Assembly (NCBI GenBank): GCA_958299035.1
Contig: CATQJL010000001.1
Coordinates: 10,329,817 to 10,393,816 of the forward strand
Length of the DNA stretch: 64,000 nt
Reading direction: 5' to 3'
From: Cylicocyclus nassatus
Taxonomy: Eukaryota > Nematoda > Chromadorea > Rhabditida > Strongylidae
Below the pieces are notes generated by a model. The model saw nothing but the letters and a program-made list of their open reading frames with translations, did no database searches and was not told the DNA's origin. Positions 25,001-29,399 of this stretch are shown piece by piece. The position numbers and the translations under genes are program-made. How positions within the stretch are numbered: position 1 is the first letter of the stretch; every line of letters begins with the position of its first letter.

Positions 25001-28000
25001 TCGATTTTCATTCAAAACCACGAATGATTTTTTGAAGTAAAAGTGGCCAATCCTGAAAACCGTTTAAGTGAACTTCCCAGCGTGACAAAAGTTTGCTTGC
25101 AAAATTCTGAAAGCAGAAATAGAATAATTTTAATGTAATCAGGGATATATGAAGATCGACTAAAAATTGCCTTCTGTAAAATTCTGCGTAGTAATTGCCG
25201 AGTGTTTTTCCACATGGACTGAACTTGCGTGTAGCAATTGTTTGTGAAAGAATAGGAGTTCTCAAAAAATTTTCATCGTCAGATTTTTAGGTAGAGGAAA
25301 AAGCTGAATCGCGAAATATATCTGTAAAAGTGTTCCAGCTCCTTTTTAATGAAGGAGCCTGTACACAGCTTTTCTTTAAAGTTGAAATTCTGTTCAAGAA
25401 AATTCTCTCAGATGGGCATTTCTCATTAAGTCTCTAGCGGATTGTTGAGGGAAATATCCTTTGAAACGTCCCTCCATAGAACTCGCTCAACCATCTTTTC
25501 AAAGAGACCAGTGCTTGTTCGCCATATTTGTTTGTAGAACAAGACTCAAATTCTTCCATAAATCCACCCAAGCATCGAATTTTTCAGTGAAGTCAATGAA
25601 AACAAATGGAGGTATTCTCTATTTTGAGGATGTGTCCTGAAAATTTTGTTAGCTTGTTAGTTTGACCAAAACTTGTTCTATCATAAAAGCCTTCAATCTT
25701 GAACGCGTTTAACAGCTGCTTTGATATTTTGGTCAGAATAGAAAAAGATAAAGTGAGAATCGTAGTATCTCTCATTTTGACTGATTCTTTTCAAAATGTG
25801 AAGGTCACTTGTATAAATTACAATTCTCTGGCATGATCTGAGCAATGCACCAATCCCAGCGAATTCGGCAGCTGTTTTGACCCCTAGTATGACCATCTTA
25901 TTGTGTTATTGTTCAGAGCATGCATGGCTGGCTCGGTTTGCAAAGATCAACTATGGTGAGTCAGCTCCTGGCGTGATCAACGGTCTAGACATGTAAATTG
26001 GCTGACCCGTCCTCGCTTACTACGAAGATCAAGCGCGATGAGTCAGCATCTATTGTGGTCGGCGGTCGAGTATTGGTGCTATTCCAAGGATCAGTTAACA
26101 GCAGTCATCGCCAAATTCTCACAATTTAATATCTAGGAGCCTATTATATACCAAGCGAAGTGCATTTGACTCTACTAAAATCAAACATGTATATAGTCTA
26201 ACAAAGATTTCTTGACAAAAAAACTGTGGTGCGATCTAATGGCAGTGTGCCTGATGGAAATGCTCAAGAACTGCACAGCTCAGTTAAAGTTACAAAATTT
26301 TGATCGCAAAATTATTGTGTGGCAGAATTGCATTTCAAAGCTGAGCTAGTTTACGCGTATTATATTATATTATATCAAAACACTTCTATCAAACAACATT
26401 AGAGTTCCCAGCGTGTTCGGGGGAGACGGTCAAGAGGCGCGATTTCTCCGGCTGTCACCAACTCAAAACTTCGGTTTAGTGCTACACAAGCATTCAAAAA
26501 ATATCAAAAGAAAAGCATTAGCTTACTATCTGTCTATGGTTACCGTGTGCTGAATTTGGGGGCTTTTGCTGGAAAATGGACCGAAATATCCACGAATTTG
26601 TTCTTAACTGCATTTTCATGGGTTTTTGACCTTCAAAATTGCTGTTTTGAATTGATTGCAAGGCAGCAAGATTGAGGAACTCATGCAGCTATCTAATATA
26701 TCTCCTTCCAAATTTAAATACTTTTAGAGTGCTGTAAAACACTTACTATGCGCTTTTTGATGCCCATCTGGCAATAAAAATCGCGCCTCTTGACATACAC
26801 CCCGTGTTCGGCAGCCGTTTTGACCCCTAGTATGACCATTTTGTTGTGTTAATGTTCAGAGCATGCATGGCTGGCTCGGTTTGCAAAGATCAACTATGAT
26901 GAGTCAGCTCCTGTCGTGATCAACGGTCCAGACATGTAAATTGGCTGACTCGTCCTTGCTTACTACGAAGATCAAGCGCGATGAGTCAGCATCCATTGTG
27001 GTCGACGGTCGAGTATTGGCGCTATTTCAAGGATCACTTAACAGCAGTCATCGCCAAATTCTCAAAATTTTCGCTAATATCTGGGAGAATATTATACACT
27101 ACCAAGCGAAGTGCGTTCAACTCTACTAAAATCAAACATGTATATAGTCTAACAAAGATTTTTTGAAAAAAAAAAGGCTGTAATGCGATCTAGTATTATA
27201 TTATATCAAAAAACTTCCATGGGGAGCAGGTAATTCGCTTATAAAAGTGATCTGTGAGGCCGATAAGCAGAAGCTCATGTATTTTTGCTAATAAGATAAG
27301 TTTTGAAACTGAGCACCGTGAATCTAGTTGCGATTGTTTGCGTTAAGTTTTATCAAAAGCTCTAACTCTTGAATCAGAAACAGGTTATTCCTAAGAACGT
27401 TTTAAAACTTAATCATCAAAAATGGGTGTTTCTTTGTCACTGTCATGAAAAAACGTATCAATGGCACAGCTCGGCAAAAATCTGGCTAAATTTTGTAAAC
27501 GAAATGATTTTGTAAGCAGAGGTGTAGAACTAAGAGGCTGCTGACTGTCTGTATGCCAGATCAAAGCTTCAGCTCCCATCAAAGTGGTAAAAATAGGGAA
27601 CGTTGACATGAATGATGGTTTTTGTAACGATTCAGGAAGGCAACGAACAGCAGTATCTGCCGAGCAAGAAAAGCGCAACTGTGTTGGGCTGAATTATTAG
27701 CACCATTGCACAATTTGCTACATACAATGGAAAAGCGCTTGATACCCCCTTCTCCTTGAGTTGCTGAGCTTTAGAAAGAACGCCAGCACTGTGTGGCTGT
27801 ACAGCTGCGAATGCCACTCCGCGAGACCACGCCCCAAAATTCTCTGCGGTCGAGCTGGCTCCTCACTTCGTGCGCGTTCTACTTCTGGCGAAACGCCGCC
27901 CACAAACCGCTTTCGATGTTATATTATAGGAGGATCAATAATCTTTGCAGCAAAAGCGGGGAAACATGTTCTCTAAGCTCATATGCTCAAGATTCAAAGC

Positions 28001-28705
28001 AATTTTTGGCCCATTTTTCTCGTAAAGCGTCCAAAATTCTATACTCTCTGATGCATGGATTTGACATAAAGCTACGTCATTATTCAAGAAATGAAACTAT
28101 ATAAATTATTTCATCTTAATTGATTAAGAATAAGTAGCATGGTGACTGGTCCTGAAGTTTTTCAGTGTGACCGCGACATTGCGCGATCTTAAACTAACTA
28201 AGTTTCTGTGCTGCGGTAGCTTTTGTCATACAAAATTCAATAATCGAATTTTTACTTCTGCCGTTGCTTTCCTGAGGAACACACACCGCCTCCAATGGAC
28301 ACACATCCACACATTGGGGATCCCTTCGGCGAACAACACAACTAGAATCAGGTCGAAATGCAGGAAACCGTGCAACATGGGGAAAATTTGGAAAAAACAA
28401 CGAAAAATTGGAGAAAGAGGGATGGGGAGCTTACGTGGTGGTGGCAGTGCAACGAACGGTATCACAGCTAGGAGTAGGTCCATTGGGACCACCATCTAAA
28501 TGGGGGGAAATTTTGCGTCCTAGGAACTTAAAGCACATTCAGTTTGAGGGTTAGAGGGTTAGTCGAAAAATTTTGGAAGCTGTATATTCCTTACTGTTAT
28601 CAGGGACACACTGTGCTTCTCCCCTGACGACGATGCATCGCCTGCCGGAAACGCAGTCCACGAGGTTACATGGACTCTCAGGAAGGATCAATTCGTCTTG
28701 GTATT
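933..28705 (-). CDS. Mosaic TIL / FOLN-like multidomain protein, 32 joined exons (5' end incomplete)
   Basis: Thirty-two minus-strand exons, each with an AG acceptor and a GT (once GC) donor, join from 28,705 to a TAA at 933-935. They total 3,230 nt and keep one frame for 1,075 codons, which strongly supports the model. Order: FOLN-like modules (28.7-16.4 kb), four TIL domains (15.6-14.4 kb), two six-Cys and then a run of four-Cys FOLN-like modules (14.3-2.7 kb), one six-Cys and two four-Cys modules (2.05-1.3 kb), and a C-terminal TIL domain. TIL domains are ten-Cys canonical serine-protease inhibitors; several in one chain suggest an extracellular inhibitor or matrix protein. The FOLN modules share the pattern C-x4-C-x4-C-x8-C followed by VP and a P/T/S-rich linker. 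No signal peptide is placed, so the start is missing. The exon series could be split between two genes at the 11.6-kb intron, although the phases agree across it. Confidence 0.8.
1123..1234 (-). CDS. Exon 31: first half of C-terminal TIL domain
   Basis: Acceptor ATTTAG, donor GTAAGT, phase 2 in and phase 0 out. It encodes GECYTPPGDNRC, ECASYCEPTC and SNRNP. The CEPxC core is diagnostic of TIL. Confidence 0.88.
1295..1379 (-). CDS. Exon 30: four-Cys FOLN-like module leading into the last TIL
   Basis: Acceptor TTTTTAG, donor GTAAGT, phase 1 in and phase 2 out. It encodes PCAAITCLVGQEC and QCVRAP; the split codon makes a further Cys with exon 31. Confidence 0.82.
1440..1565 (-). CDS. Exon 29: four-Cys FOLN-like module with long linker
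   Basis: Acceptor TTCCAG, donor GTAAAT, 126 nt, phase 1-1. It encodes TCANVRCIGGTTC and NNRPQCVPN, then a longer Thr/Ala-rich linker that could carry O-glycans. Confidence 0.84.
1935..2051 (-). CDS. Exon 28: six-Cys FOLN-like module
   Basis: Acceptor CTTTAG, donor GTTCGT, 117 nt, phase 1-1. It encodes ACPIVPCPPGQIC, DCVPGAPCPQP and RCVPQ. Close in layout to exons 14 and 15. Confidence 0.82.
2163..2310. repeat. Short MITE (family A), copy 1
   Basis: The ends are inverted: AGAGGGCGAGGCTTTATTCG on the left and the complement of GGAGGGCGGGGCTTCGATC on the right, with AGAGAGCACG arms inside. The same family recurs at about 9,950 and 10,450. Confidence 0.65.
2697..2789 (-). CDS. Exon 27: four-Cys FOLN-like module
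   Basis: Acceptor TTTACAG, donor GTGTGT, 93 nt, phase 1-1. It encodes LTCDNVRCGEGTTC and NGRPQCVPN with a very short linker. Confidence 0.82.
3030..3252 (+). mobile_element. Non-autonomous Helitron, 3' part
   Basis: It shares GATCCGGACCAAA, the ATCGATATC/ATCGATTTT tracts and the terminal GGCGGAGCCGGGTTTGCC hairpin ending CTAG|T with the complete copies at 54.6-56.1 kb. The 5' end is lost or diverged, so the left limit is approximate. Confidence 0.6.
3278..3379 (-). CDS. Exon 26: four-Cys FOLN-like module
   Basis: Acceptor TTTTAG, donor GTATCA, 102 nt, phase 1-1. It encodes TCANVRCRDGFNC, NNRPQCVPN and TPSSTG. The upstream intron (3.8 kb) is swollen by nested foldback elements. Confidence 0.85.
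3632..4366. repeat. Foldback element of about 735 bp
   Basis: Long imperfect inverted arms: GGCCGCATGCACTAACATGG near 3,642 against its complement near 4,345, with AGCAACATGCTTAGCA near the centre on both sides. The ORFs here are palindrome shadows. Confidence 0.7.
4373..5248. mobile_element. Mariner-type foldback MITE
   Basis: Starts AGGTCGGTCGGGAAGTTCG and ends with the near-complement CGAATTTTCGGACCGACCT. The arms extend inward for hundreds of bases. No transposase frame. Confidence 0.7.
5700..5716. repeat. GC-rich perfect hairpin
   Basis: CCGGGGC GAA GCCCCGG: a seven-base-pair stem with a three-base loop in AT-rich DNA. Possibly a Helitron 3' hairpin, but no start was found. Confidence 0.4.
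6128..6250. repeat. Short inverted-repeat element
   Basis: ACCAGAGCCAAATGCCCC on the left is matched by GGGGCATTTGGTTCTGGT on the right, with GC-rich inner stems. Flanking copies of GACAACGTCGC at 6,051, 6,346, 6,488 and 6,646 suggest a second, nested repeat. Confidence 0.55.
7162..7248 (-). CDS. Exon 25: shortened four-Cys FOLN-like module
   Basis: Acceptor TTTCCAG, donor GTACGC, 87 nt, phase 1-1. Compared with exon 22 it lacks five codons in the first loop (SCPLCRVGTTC), yet it keeps four Cys and the frame. The spacing of the first two Cys is abnormal, so folding may differ. Confidence 0.75.
7546..7647 (-). CDS. Exon 24: four-Cys FOLN-like module
   Basis: Acceptor TTTGAG, donor GTACTG, 102 nt, phase 1-1. 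It encodes TCATVDCLSGFTC, GGRPQCVPN and TPPFTG. Paralogue of exon 21. Confidence 0.82.
7775..8380. repeat. Foldback element in the exon 23-24 intron
   Basis: ATCGTTAATAACTCTCTTGC and CTTTTGCCGAGCTT on the left are complemented by AAGCTCGGCAAAAG and AGAGAGGTATTAACGAT on the right. Confidence 0.6.
8553..8654 (-). CDS. Exon 23: four-Cys FOLN-like module
   Basis: Acceptor CTTCAG, donor GTAACG, 102 nt, phase 1-1. It encodes TCATVRCRDGFNC and NNRPQCVPN. Its protein differs from exon 26 by about one residue, and the flanking intron sequence is shared. Confidence 0.85.
8873..9200. mobile_element. hAT-like MITE
   Basis: Terminal CAGTGGCGGA and ACCGCCACTG. The flanking octamers ATGCATGA and ATATATGA resemble a decayed 8-bp target-site duplication. 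A related copy is interrupted at 3.6-5.5 kb. Confidence 0.65.
9349..9450 (-). CDS. Exon 22: four-Cys FOLN-like module
   Basis: Acceptor TTCCAG, donor GTAAAG, 102 nt, phase 1-1. It encodes TCANVRCSAGTTC, NNRPQCVPN and PPSSTG. Full-length paralogue of the shortened exon 25. Confidence 0.83.
9732..9833 (-). CDS. Exon 21: four-Cys FOLN-like module
   Basis: Acceptor TTTTAG, donor GTACTG, 102 nt, phase 1-1. It encodes TCATVDCRTGFTC and GGRPQCVPN, with a TPSSTG linker. Recent duplicate of exon 20 and older duplicate of exon 24. Confidence 0.85.
10232..10333 (-). CDS. Exon 20: four-Cys FOLN-like module
   Basis: Acceptor TTTTAG, donor GTATTC, 102 nt, phase 1-1. The protein (TCATVDCRTGFTC, GGRPQCVP) appears identical to that of exon 21, exactly 500 bp away, and the intron is copied with it. 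Confidence 0.85.
10734..10835 (-). CDS. Exon 19: four-Cys FOLN-like module
   Basis: Acceptor TTCCAG, donor GTAGGC, 102 nt, phase 1-1. It encodes SPLTCATVNCITGTTC and NGRPQCVPI. It is 502 bp from exon 20, but its protein groups with exons 16-18 by the VNCITGT motif. Confidence 0.82.
11800..11898 (-). CDS. Exon 18: four-Cys FOLN-like module
   Basis: Acceptor TTTCAG, donor GTAGGC, 99 nt, phase 1-1. It encodes SPLTCATVNCITGTIC, NGRPQCVP and a shortened linker (APSSTG). Confidence 0.82.
12118..12492 (+). mobile_element. Helitron carrying a 9-bp minisatellite
   Basis: Starts TCTATATATATAAAG and ends with GGCGGAGCCGGGTTTGCC then CTCG, where CTAG is expected. The body (about 12,170-12,420) is some 28 copies of a 9-mer close to GTGCAGGTT. 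It creates long but meaningless Cys-rich ORFs on both strands. Confidence 0.65.
12530..12634 (-). CDS. Exon 17: four-Cys FOLN-like module
   Basis: Acceptor TTTTAG, donor GTATCG, 105 nt, phase 1-1. It encodes TCATVNCITGTTC, then DGRPQCVP and an NQPPTTG linker. A Helitron ends 38 bp to its left, in the downstream intron. Confidence 0.82.
12906..13007 (-). CDS. Exon 16: four-Cys FOLN-like module
   Basis: Acceptor TTTCAG, donor GTATCA, phase 1-1, 102 nt. Pattern TCATVNCITGTTC and GRPQCVP, with an SNQPPTTG linker. Paralogue of exon 17, 376 bp away, including the linker. Confidence 0.82.
13549..13662 (-). CDS. Exon 15: six-Cys FOLN-like module
   Basis: Acceptor ATTTAG, donor GTTAGT, phase 1-1, 114 nt. 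It encodes ETCATLQCPPGTRC, then NCLLAPCPQP and TCVPN. The donor has the GTTNGT form also seen at exon 28. Confidence 0.8.
13690..14139. repeat. Palindromic MITE (AGGCACCGTCC family)
   Basis: AAGGCACCGTCCGC on the left faces GGGCAGTGCCT on the right. The inner arms AATTGCCAAGTCCCGCTGCA and TGCAGCGGGACTT are complementary. It fills the intron between exons 14 and 15. Confidence 0.65.
14208..14324 (-). CDS. Exon 14: six-Cys FOLN-like module
   Basis: Acceptor AATTTAG, donor GTACTG, phase 1-1. Cys pattern PC..RNCPAGTIC...EIC...PPC...QCVP: the basic module plus an extra Cys pair in the third loop, shared with exons 15 and 28. Confidence 0.8.
14379..14478 (-). CDS. Exon 13: second half of TIL domain 4
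   Basis: Acceptor TTTCCAG, donor GTGATT. It encodes VCTRDCAIDVCQC, RGYVRDANRRC and VASCPPG. Paralogue of exon 9; with exons 10-12 it forms the second copy of a two-TIL cassette. Confidence 0.87.
14536..14615 (-). CDS. Exon 12: first half of TIL domain 4
   Basis: Acceptor ACTCAG, donor GTCAGT. It encodes QNQCQANEVF, ECGTMCEPSC and ADRNP, in phase 0 at the 3' side. Paralogue of exon 8. Confidence 0.85.
14673..14787 (-). CDS. Exon 11: second half of TIL domain 3
   Basis: Acceptor ATTTTAG in phase 0. It encodes EICTEQC, GCQCRSGFYRN, NACVQL and NCPGN, then a Gly-Asn linker. Donor GTCGGT. Paralogue of exon 7. Confidence 0.85.
14834..14946 (-). CDS. Exon 10: first half of TIL domain 3
   Basis: Acceptor ATTACAG, donor GTAAGA, phase 1 in and phase 0 out, 37 codons. 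It encodes a Thr/Gln lead and then GRC..NEVYNTCGTACEPSC and RVPRP. Tandem paralogue of exon 6. Confidence 0.85.
15040..15139 (-). CDS. Exon 9: second half of TIL domain 2
   Basis: Acceptor TTTTAG in phase 0. It encodes VCNRVCAIDVCQC, QGYVRDANRRC and VASCPAG: six Cys completing the TIL domain. Donor GTTTGT. It differs from exon 13 at only a few residues. Confidence 0.87.
15202..15281 (-). CDS. Exon 8: first half of TIL domain 2, GC donor
   Basis: Acceptor CATCCAG. It encodes QNQCQVNEVF, ECGTQCEPTC and TDRNP. The only donor at the homologous position is GCAAGT, a classic GC-type donor; paralogue exon 12 has GTCAGT there. The downstream TIL half joins in phase 0. Confidence 0.85.
15340..15463 (-). 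CDS. Exon 7: second half of TIL domain 1
   Basis: Acceptor TTTTTAG in phase 0. It encodes EICTLQC, GCQCRSGLYRN, NACVPL and SCPGN, the last six Cys of a ten-Cys TIL fold, followed by a Gly-Asn repeat linker (GNGGNGGNGG). Donor GTTGGT. The linker has one more GN unit than its paralogue, exon 11. Confidence 0.87.
15514..15617 (-). CDS. Exon 6: first half of TIL domain 1
   Basis: It encodes a short lead and then four Cys in GRC..NEVYTTCGTACEPSC, ending at RVPRP with donor GTAAGA in phase 0. The acceptor is TTGTAG, chosen because it matches the paralogous exon 10 and keeps phase 1. The TIL hallmark CxxxCEPxC is clear. Confidence 0.85.
16421..16509 (-). CDS. Exon 5: second half of a six-Cys FOLN-like module
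   Basis: Acceptor TTTTAG, donor GTAATT, phase 2 in and phase 1 out. It encodes CEIQPKDPGC, DECPVEAVC and a short polar tail. Paralogue of exon 3. Confidence 0.78.
16571..16631 (-). CDS. Exon 4: first half of a six-Cys FOLN-like module
   Basis: Acceptor ATTATAG, donor GTAAGA, 61 nt. It encodes a short lead and CSQIRCAPPS, and the split codon completes Thr before the CEIQ of exon 5. Paralogue of exon 2. Confidence 0.75.
17379..18244. mobile_element. Mariner-type foldback MITE
   Basis: TTAGGTGTCCCGAAAGTTTT at the left and AAAACTTCCGGGACAACCTAA at the right, with a TA target duplication on both sides. It abuts the next element, sharing one TA. Confidence 0.75.
18247..19162. mobile_element. Mariner-type foldback MITE
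   Basis: TTAGGTTGGTGCAAAAGTAA left and the exact complement TTACTTTTGCACCAACCTAA right, TA-flanked. This terminus is typical of the mariner (irritans/MADE1-like) group. No transposase ORF. Confidence 0.8.
19290..19417 (-). mobile_element. Minisatellite Helitron fragment, minus orientation
   Basis: The complement starts TCTATATATATAAAGCAG and then has about eight 9-mers of the GTGCAGGGT type, matching the element at 12.1 kb. The other end was not found. Confidence 0.5.
19417..19439. repeat. Perfect 10-bp-arm palindrome ending in CTAG
   Basis: CTAGCGACCC-TAC-GGGTCGCTAG: a hairpin plus CTAG, as at a Helitron 3' terminus. It directly abuts the Helitron start on the other strand. Confidence 0.55.
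20220..21700. repeat. Diverged tandem array with a unit of roughly 110-130 bp
   Basis: The phrase CCAGAAGTGACGC and variants recur near 20,233, 20,310, 20,441, 20,500, 20,670, 20,965, 21,035, 21,245, 21,508 and 21,632. They are often followed by a C-rich stretch. Period estimated by eye. Confidence 0.45.
22478..22503. mobile_element. Solo mariner terminal repeat
   Basis: ATTTTTGCACCAACCTAA matches the right end of the 18.2-kb foldback. No left partner is seen within 2 kb, so it is probably a truncated copy. Confidence 0.5.
22560..23042. repeat. Near-perfect palindrome with 200-bp arms and a tRNA-like apex
   Basis: The left arm (22,560-22,761) and right arm (22,840-23,042) are inverted copies: for example CTTGCCTCCCCTTGTTTATG on the left and its complement on the right. 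Only the tRNA-like stretch sits unpaired at the apex. Confidence 0.85.
22762..22839 (-). pseudogene. tRNA-like sequence at palindrome apex
   Basis: On the minus strand it has an A-box-like TGGTGTAGTGG and a perfect B-box core GGTTCGAATCC, with a D arm and an anticodon-like stem-loop (loop TCGATAG). The acceptor stem is formed by the GTGGT/ACCAC ends but mismatched inside, and U33 is C. A tRNA pseudogene or SINE head is more likely than a working tRNA. Confidence 0.55.
23050..24960. repeat. Satellite array of about 178-bp units (10-11 copies)
   Basis: Each unit starts near GTGACCGACCCTACAAAC, followed by CTCGGGTACCCGCGGGACC, GTTTGCAAGCG and TCTTCGATTTT. Starts lie near 23,058, 23,238, 23,383, 23,709, 23,888, 24,067, 24,246, 24,421, 24,601 and 24,773. 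From 23,709 to about 24,420 units alternate in two types, giving a 358-bp dimer repeated twice. Confidence 0.85.
25868..26215. repeat. Direct repeat of about 350 bp, copy 1
   Basis: Starts GTTTTGACCCCTAGTATG and runs through CTGACCCGTCCTCGCTTAC to CTAACAAAGATTT. Copy 2 is at 26,814-27,160 at high identity by eye. Confidence 0.75.
26430..26793. repeat. Inverted-repeat element between the direct repeats
   Basis: TCAAGAGGCGCGATT at the left and its exact complement AATCGCGCCTCTTGA at the right, about 360 bp apart. A short-TIR MITE is likely. Confidence 0.6.
26814..27160. repeat. Direct repeat of about 350 bp, copy 2
   Basis: Matches 25,868-26,215 apart from scattered substitutions and small indels, for example around 27,075. 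Confidence 0.75.
28256..28341 (-). CDS. Exon 3: second half of a six-Cys FOLN-like module
   Basis: Acceptor ATTCTAG, donor GTAAAA, phase 2 in and phase 1 out. It carries CVV...DPQC..VCPLEAVCVP, which parallels exon 5 (C...DPGC..ECPVEAVC). The long intron downstream (11.6 kb) leads to exon 4. Confidence 0.75.
28435..28495 (-). CDS. Exon 2: first half of a six-Cys FOLN-like module
   Basis: Acceptor ATTTAG, donor GTAAGC. It enters in phase 1 and leaves in phase 2, with the motif CDTVRC followed by a Thr run. It is exactly the same length (61 nt) and phase as exon 4, so the exon 2-3 and exon 4-5 pairs are paralogues. Confidence 0.75.
28595..28705 (-). CDS. Exon 1 of those joined: FOLN-like module
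   Basis: Acceptor TTTTCAG, donor GTAAGG, phase 1 at both ends. It encodes an acidic lead and then four Cys (CNLVDC...RRC...QC) followed by VPD. It is the most 5' exon joined with confidence; true upstream exons should exist, because there is no initiator ATG or signal sequence here. Confidence 0.75.
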
Positions 28706-28959
28706 CTGAAAAGGAAAACATAGGGAATTCAAAACTGAATGAATGGGTAACTGAGGGGTAGAACCAAATCACGAAACCATGCATTCCGGGCAGAGTATAA
28801 AAGTTGAAAAAAGAAAAAAAATAAAATATTTCAAGTTTTTTTTTTCAAAAATATATATATGAGGTAGCGTATGAGACTACTGTGCTCAAGTCGTAAATGA
28901 AGAACCCAGCAGTTGTAAAAGAATTCATAGAAATTAGCACGGTATTTGACGTTATGTGC

Positions 28960-29095
28960 ACAGTATAAAACCATAAGCGCATCGTTGTACGCAGAGAGGA
29001 CGCAATTGCGGACGCATCGGCATTGCAATGCTTCGCCAACACAGTTGGTCATACCGTAATCCGCACAATATGTACAATAATCAAAAAATATGGTT
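28960..29095 (-). CDS. Possible extra Cys-rich exon (weak)
   Basis: From a poor acceptor (AAAAAG) at 29,096 the frame continues in phase from the exon at 29,356-29,392 and encodes YCTYCADYG, NCVGEALQCRC and NCVLS, seven Cys in about 30 residues. No good phase-1 donor was found, so the left edge is a guess and it may not be an exon. Confidence 0.25.
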
Positions 29096-29355
29096 CTTTT
29101 TACCTAGTTTCCAATTTTATACGAACTTTCTTGTTTTATTGTGAATGAGTTCACAAGATTGTATGGCTTTCTTTAACTAGAGGAATTCTCTCCTTAGTTA
29201 GTTAGCTCTACTTCTAGCCTATTTTACAAAAATGAGTTGAGAATGCCTGGAGCTTATGCTACAGACATGAAGCCAACCATAACTTTAGAAATCTGACATT
29301 TTTATTGAATTTTATTTTATTTATGAGCAATTTAAGGGAAGCATACTGAACATAC

Positions 29356-29392
29356 CTGCAACGGACGGCGCTGCAACAGTTAGCAGCAGAAC
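29356..29392 (-). CDS. Probable upstream mini-exon of the TIL/FOLN gene
   Basis: 37 nt, acceptor ATTTTAG, donor GTATGT, phase 1 in and phase 2 out. It encodes SAANCCSAVRC, like the CSQIRC/CDTVRC starts of exons 2 and 4. It needs a phase-2-to-1 partner before exon 1, which I could place only weakly. Confidence 0.5.
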
Positions 29393-29399
29393 CTAAAAT

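Larger units (their letters stand above)
16632..28255. other. 11.6-kb intron of the TIL/FOLN gene
   Basis: No Cys-rich exon was found on the minus strand and no convincing gene on the plus strand. Content is repeats, listed separately: mariner foldbacks, a tRNA-like palindrome, satellite and duplications. 16.7-17.4, 19.5-20.1, 25.0-25.9 and 27.2-28.2 kb show nothing recognisable. Confidence 0.6.
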
